Origin: Nostoc commune NIES-4072
GTDB taxonomy: Bacteria > Cyanobacteriota > Cyanobacteriia > Cyanobacteriales > Nostocaceae
Length of the DNA: 64,000 nucleotides
Assembly (NCBI RefSeq): GCF_003113895.1
Contig: NZ_BDUD01000001.1
Span: forward strand, 3,810,037 to 3,874,036
Direction: 5' to 3'
This document shows positions 23,376 through 32,678 of this stretch, piece after piece (the first letter of the stretch is position 1; each line of letters starts with the position of its first letter). The position numbers and the translations under genes were made by a program. Below the pieces are notes generated by a model, which was given only the letters and a program-made list of their open reading frames with translations, was not told where the DNA came from and did no database searches.

Positions 23376-23819
23376 TCAATTAGCTTTAACATTCAGCGCG
23401 TATTCTTTAAACCTTTCCAAATCGGCTTGAATAGTCGATTCAACTACCCGCCCCAAAAACAAGTTATCCATAATTTTGCCAATAATACCGGGGATGGCAT
23501 AGGAAATGGTCATTTTGACAACACTACTATTGTGGCGATCGTAAAAGCGAATCGCTCCCTGATTCGGCAAACCATCAATCGATTCCCATTGGATAATTTG
23601 GTTGGGAATAACTTTGAGAATCCGGGATTTCCAAGTAAATTCTAGACTGCCCGTCTTCAGTTTCCAAAGAGATATATCTGGATTATCGGGCGGAATTTTC
23701 ACCGAATCAATCCACTTCATCCACCGGGGCATTTGCTCCAAATCAGACCAGAGGCTCCATACTAAATCTATGGGAGCGTCTACTTCTACCTGCACAGTAT
23801 GCTCTAACCAATCTGACAT
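23376..23819 (-). CDS. SRPBCC-family protein (START/COQ10-like), crtQ partner
   Basis: 147 residues; start 23819 has GGAAG/AAGAGAG upstream. VQVEVDAPIDLVWSLWSDLE, QMPRWMKWIDSVKI and LKVIPNQIIQWESIDGLPNQ form the entry, first helix and grip of the SRPBCC (polyketide cyclase/START) fold; RFYDRHNSSVVKMTISYAIP and the long C-terminal helix follow. The fold binds hydrophobic ligands in a central pocket. It lies 66 bp downstream of crtQ on the same strand, an arrangement seen in many cyanobacteria, which suggests a role in handling carotenoid or other membrane lipids. The role itself is inference. Confidence 0.87.
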   Translation of the reverse strand: MSDWLEHTVQVEVDAPIDLVWSLWSDLEQMPRWMKWIDSVKIPPDNPDISLWKLKTGSLEFTWKSRILKVIPNQIIQWESIDGLPNQGAIRFYDRHNSSVVKMTISYAIPGIIGKIMDNLFLGRVVESTIQADLERFKEYALNVKAN

Positions 23820-23885
23820 TCTCTCTTCTTCCTTCTCTTTGAGATGCTTTGCATAGCTTGCTTCTTTGCAGGAGTACGCAGTTAG

Positions 23886-25325
23886 TTATTTCTTCAAACT
23901 CTCTAAAATCACCTTTGCCGCCCGCCGTCCAGAAATAGTAGCACCTTCCATGCTGTCGATGTAATCTTGCTGAGTATAACTCCCTGCAAGGAAGAAATTA
24001 CCTACTGGTGTTTTTTGATCGGGACGGTACGCATCCATGCCTGGCGCTTCTCGATAGAGAGATTGAGCAAGTTTTACCACACTGTACCAAGTCATATTTA
24101 GCTCCCGCGACGAGGGAAACAGTTCATGCACTTGCTTGAGGACATGTTGTGCGATCGCTTCATTACTTTGTGCAATAAACGGATCTCCCGGTGTCAGAAC
24201 TAACTGTAACAATGAACCCTGTCCTGGGCGATAATAATCAGCAGGGCTAGTCAACGCCAAATCGGCAAAACAAGAAAAGTCAGCATCGGCTGTATACAGC
24301 AAATTATCAATTCCGGCCGCATGATTTAGCTGTTTACGTTGCTCTGCATCGTTCAGTTCAGTTACCCAACCATCGAAACGTAACTGTACTGTAGCTACTG
24401 GCACTGCATCTAGTTTGTAAATATTGTCAAATTCTGACCACTTACGCCACTCGTGGGGTAGGATGCGTTGAATTCCTGGAACATCACAGGCAAAAACGTA
24501 AGCATCAGCAGTGATAGTTTCTAATGTATCACCTTGGGCAACTATTATACCAGTGACGCGGGTTTGTTCGTCTAACTCAGTAAATTGAATTTCCCGAACT
24601 TGCCTACGTGTGTAAACTTTTGTGCCTCTAACTTCTAAATATTCCAGAATGGGCTTGTGTAAATACTCAGATGGAGAACCTTCCAGCATTCGCAAAACTG
24701 AGGCTTCAGTTCTGACTGCAAATAACTGGAATATCGTTAACATACAACGGGCAGACATACTTTCGCAATCAATAAATCCCAATGCGTAGGCAATGGGATT
24801 CCACATACGTTTGATGCTGCCATTACTCCCACCGTGACTACGGAACCAGTCGGCAAAGCTAACTTTATCTAAGTTGCGGATGGTTTTCATCGCCCCGTTA
24901 AAGTCTAGCAACCCGCGAACTATGGGACTAGTACCTAGAGCGATCGCATTTTGCAGTTTATCCTGCAACGATAGTTGAGAGGTCGTGAAAAATGCCTTTA
25001 AGCCATTGAAAGGCGCACCTGTCAGGAACCGAAAATCCAAAGCACCACTGCGGCCTCCTTTATTAATAAAAGTGTGGGTATGTTCTTTGAGGCGTAAGTT
25101 TTCTAACACCCCCACTTTCTTCATCAAGTCAAATAGTTGGTAGTAGCAGCCGAAAAATACATGCAAACCCATTTCTAGATGGTTGCCATCTCCATCAACC
25201 CAACTGCCAACTTTACCACCTACAAACGGACGAGACTCAAAAATCTCTACTTCACAACCAGCATCAGTTAAATCTACTGCGGTTGCTAGCCCAGCCAGTC
25301 CCGCACCTACGATTGCAACACGCAT
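23886..25325 (-). CDS. crtQ: Zeta-carotene desaturase
   Basis: 479 residues; ATG 25325 follows AAGGA. The FAD-binding N-terminus [20 protein letters not shown] is followed by [16 protein letters not shown] and [19 protein letters not shown], signatures that separate plant-type Zds/CrtQ from bacterial CrtI. YFQPG-type C-terminal motif: [20 protein letters not shown], the FAD-binding end. It converts 9,9'-di-cis-zeta-carotene via neurosporene to prolycopene at the membrane surface, transferring electrons to plastoquinone. The SRPBCC gene downstream is probably co-transcribed. Confidence 0.95.
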   Translation of the reverse strand: MRVAIVGAGLAGLATAVDLTDAGCEVEIFESRPFVGGKVGSWVDGDGNHLEMGLHVFFGCYYQLFDLMKKVGVLENLRLKEHTHTFINKGGRSGALDFRFLTGAPFNGLKAFFTTSQLSLQDKLQNAIALGTSPIVRGLLDFNGAMKTIRNLDKVSFADWFRSHGGSNGSIKRMWNPIAYALGFIDCESMSARCMLTIFQLFAVRTEASVLRMLEGSPSEYLHKPILEYLEVRGTKVYTRRQVREIQFTELDEQTRVTGIIVAQGDTLETITADAYVFACDVPGIQRILPHEWRKWSEFDNIYKLDAVPVATVQLRFDGWVTELNDAEQRKQLNHAAGIDNLLYTADADFSCFADLALTSPADYYRPGQGSLLQLVLTPGDPFIAQSNEAIAQHVLKQVHELFPSSRELNMTWYSVVKLAQSLYREAPGMDAYRPDQKTPVGNFFLAGSYTQQDYIDSMEGATISGRRAAKVILESLKK

Positions 25326-25599
25326 TCCGTCGTTCCTTTTCAGTTTCTTTACAGATTGTAACTGGGTTGGTGTCGGAATTTGCTACTTAATATCAACTCC
25401 ACCAGCATATTAAAGCATCGCAATTTCGATACTAAAATCTTTTTGATCCCTCGTTTTAGTCCCGGCAATTGACCAGACGCGAGAAAAACGCGTCTGTATC
25501 AGCTACACAAACTCTTGTCCATAGCGACGGACTCAAAAAAATATCATAGCTATTTTTTGGTAACAAAGCAGTTATCTGGTAAACCGTAAAAGCAACTTC

Positions 25600-25770
25600 T
25601 TAGTTGTTTACATCTTTGTCGTCATCGGAGACAGGCAAACTTCTAATCAGTTCGCGAATCACATCGGTTGCGGGTCTACCTGTTTGTTGACAATATTTTT
25701 CTAGCTTTTCCGCTTCCTGTGTTGCGAGATTGACAGTGATACGTTTAACAGCCCATTTTTTATTTGTCAT
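25600..25770 (-). CDS. Small ribbon-helix-helix (CopG-like) protein
   Basis: 56 residues from ATG 25770 (an ATG two codons upstream at 25776 is also possible). MTNKKWAVKRITVNLATQEA, then EKLEKYCQQTGRPATDVIRE and LIRSLPVSDDDKD. KRITVNL is the DNA-contacting strand, QEAEKLEKYCQQTG helix 1 and PATDVIRELIRSL helix 2 of a ribbon-helix-helix domain. The acidic tail is short. No toxin partner is next to it: 2 kb of gene-free DNA lie upstream and crtQ lies downstream. It is probably a small DNA-binding regulator. Between it and crtQ (25326-25599) only a hairpin AGACGCG...CGCGTCT at 25474-25500 is seen. Confidence 0.75.
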   Translation of the reverse strand: MTNKKWAVKRITVNLATQEAEKLEKYCQQTGRPATDVIRELIRSLPVSDDDKDVNN

Positions 25771-27242
25771 TATCATGCTATCTGCTGGATATTTAGATCG
25801 TCGAAAAATTCTAAATTAAAGAGGGAACCGATAAGGTTATCAGAATTTGTCTCACGAAACAAGTAATATCATTAATATTAAAAATGTTCGTTTTGTCAAA
25901 GTATTCATCATTTCCTAAAAAAAATAAAAAACTACACTTTATTTGTTACTCTGGTGACAGGATAAAGACCACATAGTTGCTTTTGAAGATAATAACGCTA
26001 CTAACATCATGAGTAAAGCCTGACAATGAAATTTTATAAATGAATTTGAGACACGTACTGTTGACTCAATCAAGATTTCCAAAGTTATTCTCCATCGGAA
26101 GTATTTGACCTTATCTCTTAACCAAGTTAGCCAAACCCACTTGGAGAGAACATCTCAGATAACACCATAAAATAAAGCTTCAGAATCATTATCATGCCGA
26201 AATGCTTTATAACAGGCGGGTTATCATCGTCTATAGAGGTTGTGAATAATCACTTAAAAGTAGGCAAATAAGCGTTCGCTCTCAAACAAACACCCATCTA
26301 AACCCATTACTTTAACCACGAAGTTAAAAGCTACTGAACGTTTATGAATTTTGGCTATCCTCGATCAAGCTGATTGCTTCTTTGCGTCAATATAGTAACC
26401 ACCAAAAAGCTTATAAAACTCAGTTTTCTGGGTGTAAATAGCTGAAATGTTGGTAAATTTTAACAGCATTATCTGTAATTTTACACAGATAAATGCTCGC
26501 CAAACAGAGATGGTGTTACTTGGCTGTTGCCGAGAACAATATTTTATTTTTGCTTCATGCTTTTACACTAACTCGCCGTAAAAATAAGATGCAATCTGAG
26601 ATGTGTTTTATCTTCTCTCTAGCGATATAGTTTGTCTTAGACTCAGTGCTTTTTTTCTCATCCATAGTATGTATCTATTGAAAGATTAGACAAATTATTT
26701 TTTTGCAAATTTTTGTACCCTAAATTAGGCAGTAAATTTTTCACAGCTAAAAAATAATTTACTGCTAATATACTTTGGATTTACAAACATTTATTATTTA
26801 GTTAAGTACACTCATAAGAACAATTGTATATTCCGTTTTTTTCAATTACGTATTCATTATATCTATTGTTTATACGCTTTAAATAATCTTCATTTAGAGA
26901 CTAAATAAACTCACTCTCATACTTTATAAAAAAATTACAAAGAAAAAGATATATTCTGATATTCTGCTTAATGATATTGATACATAACAAGATGGAAAAC
27001 TCAGAAAATGGTTAAAAAAATATTTCTATATCTAGGTACGTCACCTAGATTTTATTAAACAGAATTTTGGGGAGATTTTTTTAGCTGTTTGTACTGATTT
27101 ATACTGGTAAACATTCATATAGAATGACTGGAAAAATTTCAAAATACAGCTACTTCATGAAATTGAGATAAAGTTAGCTTCTAATCATTGGTCACCTACT
27201 GCTGTTGATACATAGCAGAATTCAGAGAGAACTCTGAGCTAA

Positions 27243-27288
27243 AGGAAAATCCAGAGCAGAGATTTTCTCTGCTGTGGATTTTTCAATC
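27243..27288 (+). terminator. Strong Rho-independent-type hairpin in a gene desert
   Basis: AAAATCCAGAGCAGAGA-TTT-TCTCTGCTGTGGATTTTT pairs over about 16 bp with one mismatch and runs into T5 on the plus strand (and AAAATCC...GGATTTT gives T4 on the minus strand). A second small hairpin, TCAGAG/CTCTGA, lies just upstream at about 27221-27236. No annotated gene ends here, so the stem may be the 3' end of an unannotated small RNA. An AT-rich TTGTAC...TATACT pair at about 27090-27110 could be a promoter; that is weak. Confidence 0.5.
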
Positions 27289-27330
27289 TTTGGCTTTCTT
27301 AAAATCAGAAGTTTGAAGAGTTAACAAGCC

Positions 27331-27435
27331 ATACGCTTGGGTTGTAGCAAGATCCTCGTAGGAGTACGAAGTGAAACCAAATGCCGGAAAATGTTAGATT
27401 ACGCTGTGGGATCTTGCTACGTTCCTCAACCCAAC
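27331..27435. repeat. Inverted-repeat element with TAGCAAGATCC arms
   Basis: Left arm GCTTGGGTTGTAGCAAGATC and right arm inverse GGGTTGAGGAACGTAGCAAG then ATCC pair over most of their length. A related stretch, GCGTAGCAAGATCCCCGTA, is inside the element at 60297..60544. It is non-coding and looks like a dispersed repeat of the genome. Confidence 0.6.
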
Positions 27436-27851
27436 CTATGCAAATTTATTTTTCTGGTTTAATTGAGTTAAAAAGAAGAATGGTCAACCTTAAAAGATAA
27501 AGCTTTCCCTTTTTCTTCTCCCGAATGCAGTTTAGTCAATATGTGAATCAAATACCCATCAACTTACAGCACTTTGCAAGGAAGTGAGGCACAAAATGCA
27601 GATTCACGCATTAGATATAAAGAGTTTGTACCTCCTGCCTGAAAACCCGTAGCTTTATACTCCATGCAAAGGAAAACTGCTGTAAGTAAGTGGGTAAAAT
27701 TAAATATAAAACCTCACCCTGCTTCCGGCTTCTCTCTTTTTAGCAGAGGAAAGGGATTGAGTGTGAGGTTTGATCTTATGTTGAACTACGCCCACCTACT
27801 TAATTTCTCATAACTACAATTTGAGATTGAGGATTGGGGGAATTTGTGCAA

Positions 27852-29489
27852 CTATTCAAATTTAAGTTGGGGCATCAGTTGAAGAGTGCCAATACCTAAA
27901 TCTTTAGGTGAAAGCGATCGCGCTTCAAACAAAGCCATCATATCTCGTAACTGAGGATTGCCACGAGAGGCTCCGGTTAGTCCTTTAGCAATGATTAAGC
28001 CACAGTAGCCCTTAGTATTTTTACAGCGCTGATTCCATTTTTTCCGGGCTTCTACATGAATAGGATCTTCATCTAAAAATTCTCCAAATAGGAATAATTC
28101 GCCATTTTGAGTTTGTAATAAACCCAGGTCGTAGCGATCGCCATCGAAGGGATCGGCACCTGGATTAAAGCAAATAGCTCTCAGTCCCCCTATTGCTTCA
28201 ATTCTTTCAATTACAGTCTTAGCCTTGGGGCGGGAAGTTTGAATTAAAATCACCGGCAAACCGTCACCCACTTGTTTGATTTCACCAGCCGGATGGTAGC
28301 TAACCCCTTTACGCAAGGACTCCAACATTTCCCAGGACACCACACCTAAGCTGAGGAAGGAATCTTCTGGTATCAAGTCATCTTGCAATGATTGGAAATT
28401 TGGGGAGTCAAGGTTTTCGCTCTCCTCGTCATCGATATCAAAGTCTGCCATTTCCTCTAATTCTGCTGCTAACTGCGGCATGGTAGAGACTGTAACAGGC
28501 AGAGATTTAGTTGATTCTTCCGACTGCGGCAGAGAAATGCGATAGCGACGGCTAAGGGGAGGGAAAATGTCTTCATGAAGCTGGCGACGGTGATCGCGAA
28601 TAAAGCGGATCAGGCTTTCGATCGCAACAAAGATTACCAGTGCTTCTTCGTCATACAAGACAGAACGTAGTCCTTCTAAGGGGTGGATATTACCGAAGGT
28701 AGGGTCAATTTCTGATAATGGCAGATCCGCCAAATCACTTTCTTCATCCTCATCTTCATCGGTTTCATCAGCACTCTCAAAGGTGAGAAATAAGCAATCT
28801 TGCTTAAGGAACGCTTCTTCTAGATGCTCCGTTGATTCTTCATCCGTTAAAACTGCGGCGCGAAACTGTTTTAAAGACTCTTCTGAGCGGTAAAACAAAA
28901 TTCCATACTCCATTCCCAGCATTCCCATGACTGAGGCATAGAGTGTGCCAACATCCCACTTATTAATCTCGATTGACAAAATTTGCTGTTCTTCCAAAAA
29001 TTCCCAAGGTGCTGCTTGCCAAATTGCAAATGCTTTCTCTCGCAAGATTTGTGCATATTGTGGAGGTAAGTCGGGGGTTTGACTATCGAGGATGTCAGCG
29101 AACCCGCGAAACAGTTCGTCAATTAAAGGCAGTTCTGGTGCGTAGTCAATGGCAATATCCAAATCTTGCAGCACCCCCCGCAGGTAGAATTGAATCTCGC
29201 GGTCTTTGACTACAATTCTTTGAGGTCTGGCAGGTCTTGCCGGACTGTGAGGATGCTCCATTGCTCGCATTAAGGTACGAACTATTGCTTCTGGGCCGAT
29301 ATCTGAAGCTACCACATCCATTCCTCGAACCACACCTTGGGAGTAATCTACCCAAAGAATGCATTCTCCTTTTTCCTCATCTGAGTGCTGGTTTGGTGAT
29401 GACAACGGACGGCGATCGCCCTCCCATACAGAAGGAATTTGAGTTAGTTTCTTCAACCGACGACTGGTAGAGCGATTAAAACTTGTCAT
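27852..29489 (-). CDS. Large acidic conserved cyanobacterial protein of unknown function
   Basis: 545 residues, soluble, no signal peptide. The basic N-terminus (MTSFNRSTSRRLKKLTQIPS) is followed by an ordered block (RPQRIVVKDREIQFYLRGVL, APWEFLEEQQILSIEINKWD, EYGILFYRSEESLKQFRAAV). Two very acidic linkers, SADETDEDEDEESDLADLPL and MADFDIDDEESENLD, separate this from a C-terminal block with VILIQTSRPKAKTVIERIEA and KGYCGLIIAKGLTGASRG. The repeated 'I-V-V-K-D-R-x-x-Q' and 'P-V-I-L-I-Q-T' strands are reminiscent of the DUF6930 type, which I cite from memory. No catalytic residues are recognised. Its downstream flank is the gene desert; a divergent A-type Fe-S carrier gene lies 327 bp upstream. 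Confidence 0.8.
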   Translation of the reverse strand: MTSFNRSTSRRLKKLTQIPSVWEGDRRPLSSPNQHSDEEKGECILWVDYSQGVVRGMDVVASDIGPEAIVRTLMRAMEHPHSPARPARPQRIVVKDREIQFYLRGVLQDLDIAIDYAPELPLIDELFRGFADILDSQTPDLPPQYAQILREKAFAIWQAAPWEFLEEQQILSIEINKWDVGTLYASVMGMLGMEYGILFYRSEESLKQFRAAVLTDEESTEHLEEAFLKQDCLFLTFESADETDEDEDEESDLADLPLSEIDPTFGNIHPLEGLRSVLYDEEALVIFVAIESLIRFIRDHRRQLHEDIFPPLSRRYRISLPQSEESTKSLPVTVSTMPQLAAELEEMADFDIDDEESENLDSPNFQSLQDDLIPEDSFLSLGVVSWEMLESLRKGVSYHPAGEIKQVGDGLPVILIQTSRPKAKTVIERIEAIGGLRAICFNPGADPFDGDRYDLGLLQTQNGELFLFGEFLDEDPIHVEARKKWNQRCKNTKGYCGLIIAKGLTGASRGNPQLRDMMALFEARSLSPKDLGIGTLQLMPQLKFE

Positions 29490-29816
29490 AGAATAAGTTA
29501 ATCAAAAGAAGCAATTTGGAAGTAGACTTTGGGGGATAGCTAGCCTCGGATTAAGTTTTTATGGCTGCACCTGAAAGATAGTTGCTTCTGGTGACTGCCG
29601 CCAGGTTTGAACTCCAAAAATACCGAATCTCTAAACACACTGAGTCTCTAATTCTAGAATAAAAATGTTTGGCTGCTTTTGACGGAGTGTTTACAATTTG
29701 GCATCTAACGACATCTAAGCCGCTAGAATGAATACAAAAACACTAATCGCAACCCAAAGGCATTAACCAGCCGATATCAGGTAAAGCTTAGACTAATTAA
29801 GGAGTTAAAAAAGCAG
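29490..29816. other. Divergent promoter interval, 327 bp
   Basis: Spacer between the minus-strand acidic protein gene and the plus-strand A-type carrier gene. AAGGAG stands 13 nt before the carrier start. I see no CAAC-N6-GTTG SufR site here, no hairpin of note and no repeat. Confidence 0.5.
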
Positions 29817-30173
29817 ATGACACAAGCAATTGGGTCTCAACAACGCGGAATTCTGTTGAGCGAAGCCGCATTGCACCAGGTAAAATCCCTCCGGGACAAG
29901 CAAGGCACAGACTTCTGCTTACGGGTAGGAGTCCGTCAGGGTGGCTGTTCAGGGATGTCTTACATGATGGACTTTGAAGACACTAGCAAGATCACCCCAC
30001 AGGATGAAGTTTTTGACTATGATGGCTTCAAAATTGTTAGCGATCGCAAGAGTCTATTATATCTCTACGGTTTAATGCTCGATTATAGCGATGCCATGAT
30101 TGGCGGTGGCTTTCAATTCACTAACCCCAATGCCAATCAAACTTGTGGTTGCGGCAAGTCATTTGGGGTGTAA
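29817..30173 (+). CDS. A-type iron-sulfur carrier protein (IscA/SufA family)
   Basis: 118 residues. [40 protein letters not shown] and [11 protein letters not shown] carry the three invariant cysteines (C-x~60-C-x-C) of the HesB/IscA family. These proteins accept [2Fe-2S] or [4Fe-4S] clusters from SufBCD and pass them to apo-proteins. Cyanobacteria have two or three paralogues; this one has the longer [20 protein letters not shown] segment of the form close to Synechocystis slr1417, but assigning sufA or iscA needs alignment. It lies 16 kb from the suf operon and lacks an obvious SufR site. Confidence 0.93.
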   Translation: MTQAIGSQQRGILLSEAALHQVKSLRDKQGTDFCLRVGVRQGGCSGMSYMMDFEDTSKITPQDEVFDYDGFKIVSDRKSLLYLYGLMLDYSDAMIGGGFQFTNPNANQTCGCGKSFGV

Positions 30174-30179
30174 TATTGT

Positions 30180-30247
30180 CATTTGTCATTTGTCCCTTGT
30201 CATTGGACGAAAGACAAATGACTAATAACTAATGACTAATGACCAAT
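30180..30247. repeat. TGTCATTTG / TGACTAA heptamer repeats
   Basis: TCATTTGTCATTTGTCCCTT is followed, after GGACGAAAGAC, by AAATGACTAATAACTAATGA units running directly into the TPR gene start (30246). Same STRR class as at 22040-22100. Confidence 0.8.
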
Positions 30248-30668
30248 GACTAATACAGTTGAATCCCTATTTGATACAGGTTTGGAACGCTATAAAGCAG
30301 GAGAGGCAGTAGATTCTTTAATCCCTGTGTTTAAAGAAGTGTGCGATCGCGCTCCTAAAACTAGTGCTGCTTGGATTTGTTTAGCCTGGTTATATCTACT
30401 CGATAACAAACCCAATTTGGCTTACAAAGCTGCACAGAAAGCAGTCAAGTTAAATCCACAAGACCCACAGGCTAGAGTCAATCTGGCCTTAGCAATGCTG
30501 GAAACAGGTCAAAAAGGTTTACGAGAACATATTGATATAGCACAGCAGCTACTTTTTGTCAATGAAGAATGGCGCGATGAAATAAAAACCAGTATTGAAG
30601 ATGGTTTAAGTAGAAAACCAGGTTGGCAGAGTTTGACAAAAGTCAAAAATTGGCTGTTTGAAGAATAA
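30246..30668 (+). CDS. TPR-repeat protein
   Basis: 140 residues, soluble. Helical pairs with TPR spacing: SLFDTGLERYKAGEAVDSLI, then AWICLAWLYLLDNKPNLAYK with AAQKAVKLNPQDPQARVNLA and LAMLETGQKG. The W-x-x-L-A/G-Y-A-x-x-x-P core is recognisable in two repeats. It ends KPGWQSLTKVKNWLFEE. It follows the A-type carrier by 72 bp on the same strand and may be co-transcribed; a scaffold role is likely but no partner can be named. The start is set in STRR sequence, without a Shine-Dalgarno site. Confidence 0.82.
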   Translation: MTNTVESLFDTGLERYKAGEAVDSLIPVFKEVCDRAPKTSAAWICLAWLYLLDNKPNLAYKAAQKAVKLNPQDPQARVNLALAMLETGQKGLREHIDIAQQLLFVNEEWRDEIKTSIEDGLSRKPGWQSLTKVKNWLFEE

Positions 30669-30824
30669 GGACAGGGAGTAGGGAATAGGGAGTAGGGAGT
30701 GGAAAAGGGACAAGGAAAAATTATTGAATAAGTCTCTTTTGTCTAGCTTGTTTCTTGCTAATACCAACTCCCTATTTCTCATTCCCCACTCCCCACTCCC
30801 CACTCCCCATTTCCCATTCCCATC
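30668..30824. repeat. GGGAGTA / CTCCCCA heptamer repeats between two genes
   Basis: AGGGAGTAGGGAATAGGGAG at the start and CACTCCCCACTCCCCACTCC at the end of the interval are complementary, so the 150-bp spacer can fold into one long hairpin. It contains no ORF on a supported start. Confidence 0.75.
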
Positions 30825-31070
30825 ATGAAAGATAAATTATTAAATTGGCTAAACACGATTTTAGTCGCCGATGTTTTTTTGGTTTTGTTTGGCTTTATCT
30901 GGTTAGCGATCGCTGCGATCGGTGATTCTGTAGGAGTAAACTTGGGTTTGGATTTGTGGCATAAACTGTGGCAACCCGTGTTTAACCCAGCGATCGGTAT
31001 CCTCATGGGCGGTGCCATTCTCAGTGGTATTATCAGTTGGGTTTCCAAAAAATTTCTATCTAGTCAATAG
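30825..31070 (+). CDS. Small membrane protein with two TM helices
   Basis: 81 residues. Hydrophobic segments at about residues 12-35 (ILVADVFLVLFGFIWLAIAA) and 55-72 (NPAIGILMGGAILSGIISW), joined by a loop with GVNLGLDLWHKLW, and a basic tail VSKKFLSSQ. It is conserved in shape with many small cyanobacterial thylakoid or plasma-membrane proteins, but no family is recognised. The start lies next to CTCCCCA repeats. Confidence 0.7.
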   Translation: MKDKLLNWLNTILVADVFLVLFGFIWLAIAAIGDSVGVNLGLDLWHKLWQPVFNPAIGILMGGAILSGIISWVSKKFLSSQ

Positions 31071-31200
31071 CGCAGCAGAAGAGCATAATTTGACAACAGT
31101 CGTCAACCCCAAACTTTGTGTTGACGTTGTATACACAATGTTCTATATTAGATATTAAGCATTGCTGAATGAAGCTTGAAACTTAATTCAGCAACGCTAA

Positions 31201-31518
31201 ATGAGATACACAAATGGAAGATACCCAATGCTTGGCCGTTCTAAAATGGATAACCTTGGTCGTAACCAAGTAATTAATATTAGAGTTCAAGAACAACAAC
31301 GGGATTTAATTGATAATGCCGCTTCGATTCTTGGTAAGAACCGTTCTGACTTTATGTTAGAGGTAGCCTGCCGAGAAGCTGAAAAAGTCATCTGTGACAA
31401 AACCTTCTTCGCGTTAAACGAGGAAAAATATCAAAATTTCCTTGCTATGTTGGACTCACCACCTAAAGCGAATGAAGAAATTCGTAAATTATTAACGACT
31501 AAATCGCCTTGGGATTAA
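31201..31518 (+). CDS. DUF1778/TacA-type antitoxin (ribbon-helix-helix)
   Basis: 105 residues. QVINIRVQEQQRDLIDNAAS followed by ILGKNRSDFMLEVACREAEK is the DUF1778 ribbon-helix-helix; VICDKTFFALNEEKYQNFLA and MLDSPPKANEEIRKLLTTKS are the toxin-neutralising C-terminus (the F-x-L-x-x-x-x-(W/Y)-x-x-F-x-x-x-L-D-x-P motif is textbook TacA/AtaR). The real start may be the later ATG at MDNLGRN (residue 16), as the first codons look non-conserved. Its TAA overlaps the toxin ATG by one base, so the pair is translationally coupled. Confidence 0.9.
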   Translation: MRYTNGRYPMLGRSKMDNLGRNQVINIRVQEQQRDLIDNAASILGKNRSDFMLEVACREAEKVICDKTFFALNEEKYQNFLAMLDSPPKANEEIRKLLTTKSPWD

Positions 31519-32027
31519 TGATAGAACAAACAAAAACTATTAATCCTCCTCAGCCACTTACTCATGAGCATGATCTATTAGAGTTTAAATCTAAATCAGA
31601 AGCTTTGAATAACTGGCTGAAGGAGAAAGCTTTGAAAAATGAGGGGGATACGGCTAGAACTTTTGTGGTAACTGTTGAAAATCAAGTAATAGGCTATTAC
31701 TGTTTAGCAACCGGATCTGTAACTCATTTAGTAGCTGTTAGCAAAGCTAAACGGAACGCACCAGACCCTATACCGTGTATGCTTATTGGTAGACTAGCAG
31801 TCGATACCAAATGGCAAGGACAGGGTATAGGGTCTGGCTTATTAAAAGATGCTATTATTCGTATTTTATCAGTATCCCAAATAGCAGGTGTTAGATGTAT
31901 TTTGGTTCACGCTAAAGATGAAGAAGCCAAAAGATTTTATTTAAAACGTGGGTTTCAACCATCACCAATAGAACCATTAACACTAATGATGACTTTAAAA
32001 GATATTCGAGCAAGCATTATAGATTAA
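31518..32027 (+). CDS. TacT-type GNAT acetyltransferase toxin
   Basis: 169 residues from ATG 31518 (TAATG overlap with the antitoxin stop). The GNAT fold is clear: FVVTVENQVIGYYCLATGSV, IPCMLIGRLAVDTKWQGQGI and GSGLLKDAIIRIL form the acetyl-CoA binding site (R/Q-x-x-G-x-G/A as WQGQGIGSGLL). RCILVHAKDEEAKRFYLKRG and FQPSPIEPLTLMM complete motif B with the catalytic Tyr. TacT-type toxins acetylate aminoacyl-tRNA and stop translation. A hairpin terminator follows. Confidence 0.92.
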   Translation: MIEQTKTINPPQPLTHEHDLLEFKSKSEALNNWLKEKALKNEGDTARTFVVTVENQVIGYYCLATGSVTHLVAVSKAKRNAPDPIPCMLIGRLAVDTKWQGQGIGSGLLKDAIIRILSVSQIAGVRCILVHAKDEEAKRFYLKRGFQPSPIEPLTLMMTLKDIRASIID

Positions 32028-32071
32028 AATGAAAACCCTTCCCACCCATTCCCCCAACACCCTCAAATTAG

Positions 32072-32110
32072 ACCCCGTAGCATCTCACGTAGCACGGGGT
32101 TTTGCTTTTG
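32072..32110 (+). terminator. Rho-independent terminator after the TacAT-type pair
   Basis: ACCCCGT ... ACGGGGT arms (32072-32078 and about 32094-32100) enclose AGCATCTCACGTAGC and are followed by TTTGCTTTT. It closes the antitoxin-toxin operon. Confidence 0.75.
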
Positions 32111-32297
32111 CGGTTGGGTGCGATCGCTGAAGGTGATTGAGAAAGATGATTTTACCCCATTTCCCGACATCTACCCACAACCATTAACTTACTTATCCTA
32201 TAAGAAATATAAAATTTTGCTCTTAAGGATAGCTTTACTGATATTTAGGGAACTCTATGACTAAGTACTGAAGAACCTTTTTACACAAACTAAAGTC

Positions 32298-32678
32298 ATG
32301 TCAAATACTAACGATCTAACGTCTCCTAGCCCAAATGAATTAGCAGATAGCCTTATTCAAGAACTTAGATATTTAGGAATTACACTTGATTTACAAGCGT
32401 GTAATTTTATTTACGATAAGATAATTTCATCAGAAAATCCTGAAATTGCTTATGCAGAACTCCGTTTAGAAATGCTTACAGAATTTAAAAGGCTTAGTGC
32501 CCAAGGATCAGCTATAGGTGCATGGTTAGGTTGTTTTGGTTTACTTATAGTTACTAGTATATTACTTTCAATTTTTGGACAAATATCAAACTTCTTTCGT
32601 CCTGCTCAAAATACCCCATTGACAAATGAGTGTATTGAAAATAATAGTTTAAACGGTAAAAACTTATGTGGGCACTAA
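32298..32678 (+). CDS. Hypothetical single-pass membrane protein
   Basis: 126 residues. A hydrophilic helical N-terminus (SPNELADSLIQELRYLGITL, YAELRLEMLTEFKRLSAQGS) is followed by one TM helix, AIGAWLGCFGLLIVTSILLS at about residues 73-93, and a short polar tail with two cysteines (ECIENNSLNGKNLCGH). It has lower GC and more AT-ending codons than its neighbours. It is read towards the integrase fragment on the other strand. Function unknown. Confidence 0.6.
   Translation: MSNTNDLTSPSPNELADSLIQELRYLGITLDLQACNFIYDKIISSENPEIAYAELRLEMLTEFKRLSAQGSAIGAWLGCFGLLIVTSILLSIFGQISNFFRPAQNTPLTNECIENNSLNGKNLCGH

Larger units (their letters stand above)
25777..27851. other. 2.1-kb gene desert with several hairpins
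   Basis: No ORF over about 50 codons with coding character occurs on either strand. The stretch 26640-27110 is very AT-rich. Visible structure: TCAGAG-AGAA-CTCTGA at about 27221 followed by a strong terminator-like stem (27245-27285); an inverted-repeat element at about 27331-27435; and a hairpin with arms AAACCTCAC/GTGAGGTTT at 27711-27762. No rnpB, tmRNA or 6S RNA signature was recognised. It lies between two minus-strand genes. Confidence 0.6.

Noticed and set aside
25777..27851. RNase P RNA, tmRNA or 6S RNA in the gene desert
   Set aside because: None of their conserved core sequences was recognised, and the region is too AT-rich. A small RNA of another kind remains possible.
31071..31200. 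Longer N-terminus of the TacA-type antitoxin
   Set aside because: The first 15 codons (MRYTNGRYPMLGRSK) lack conservation-like features; the full open frame is kept only because no ribosome-binding site decides the start.
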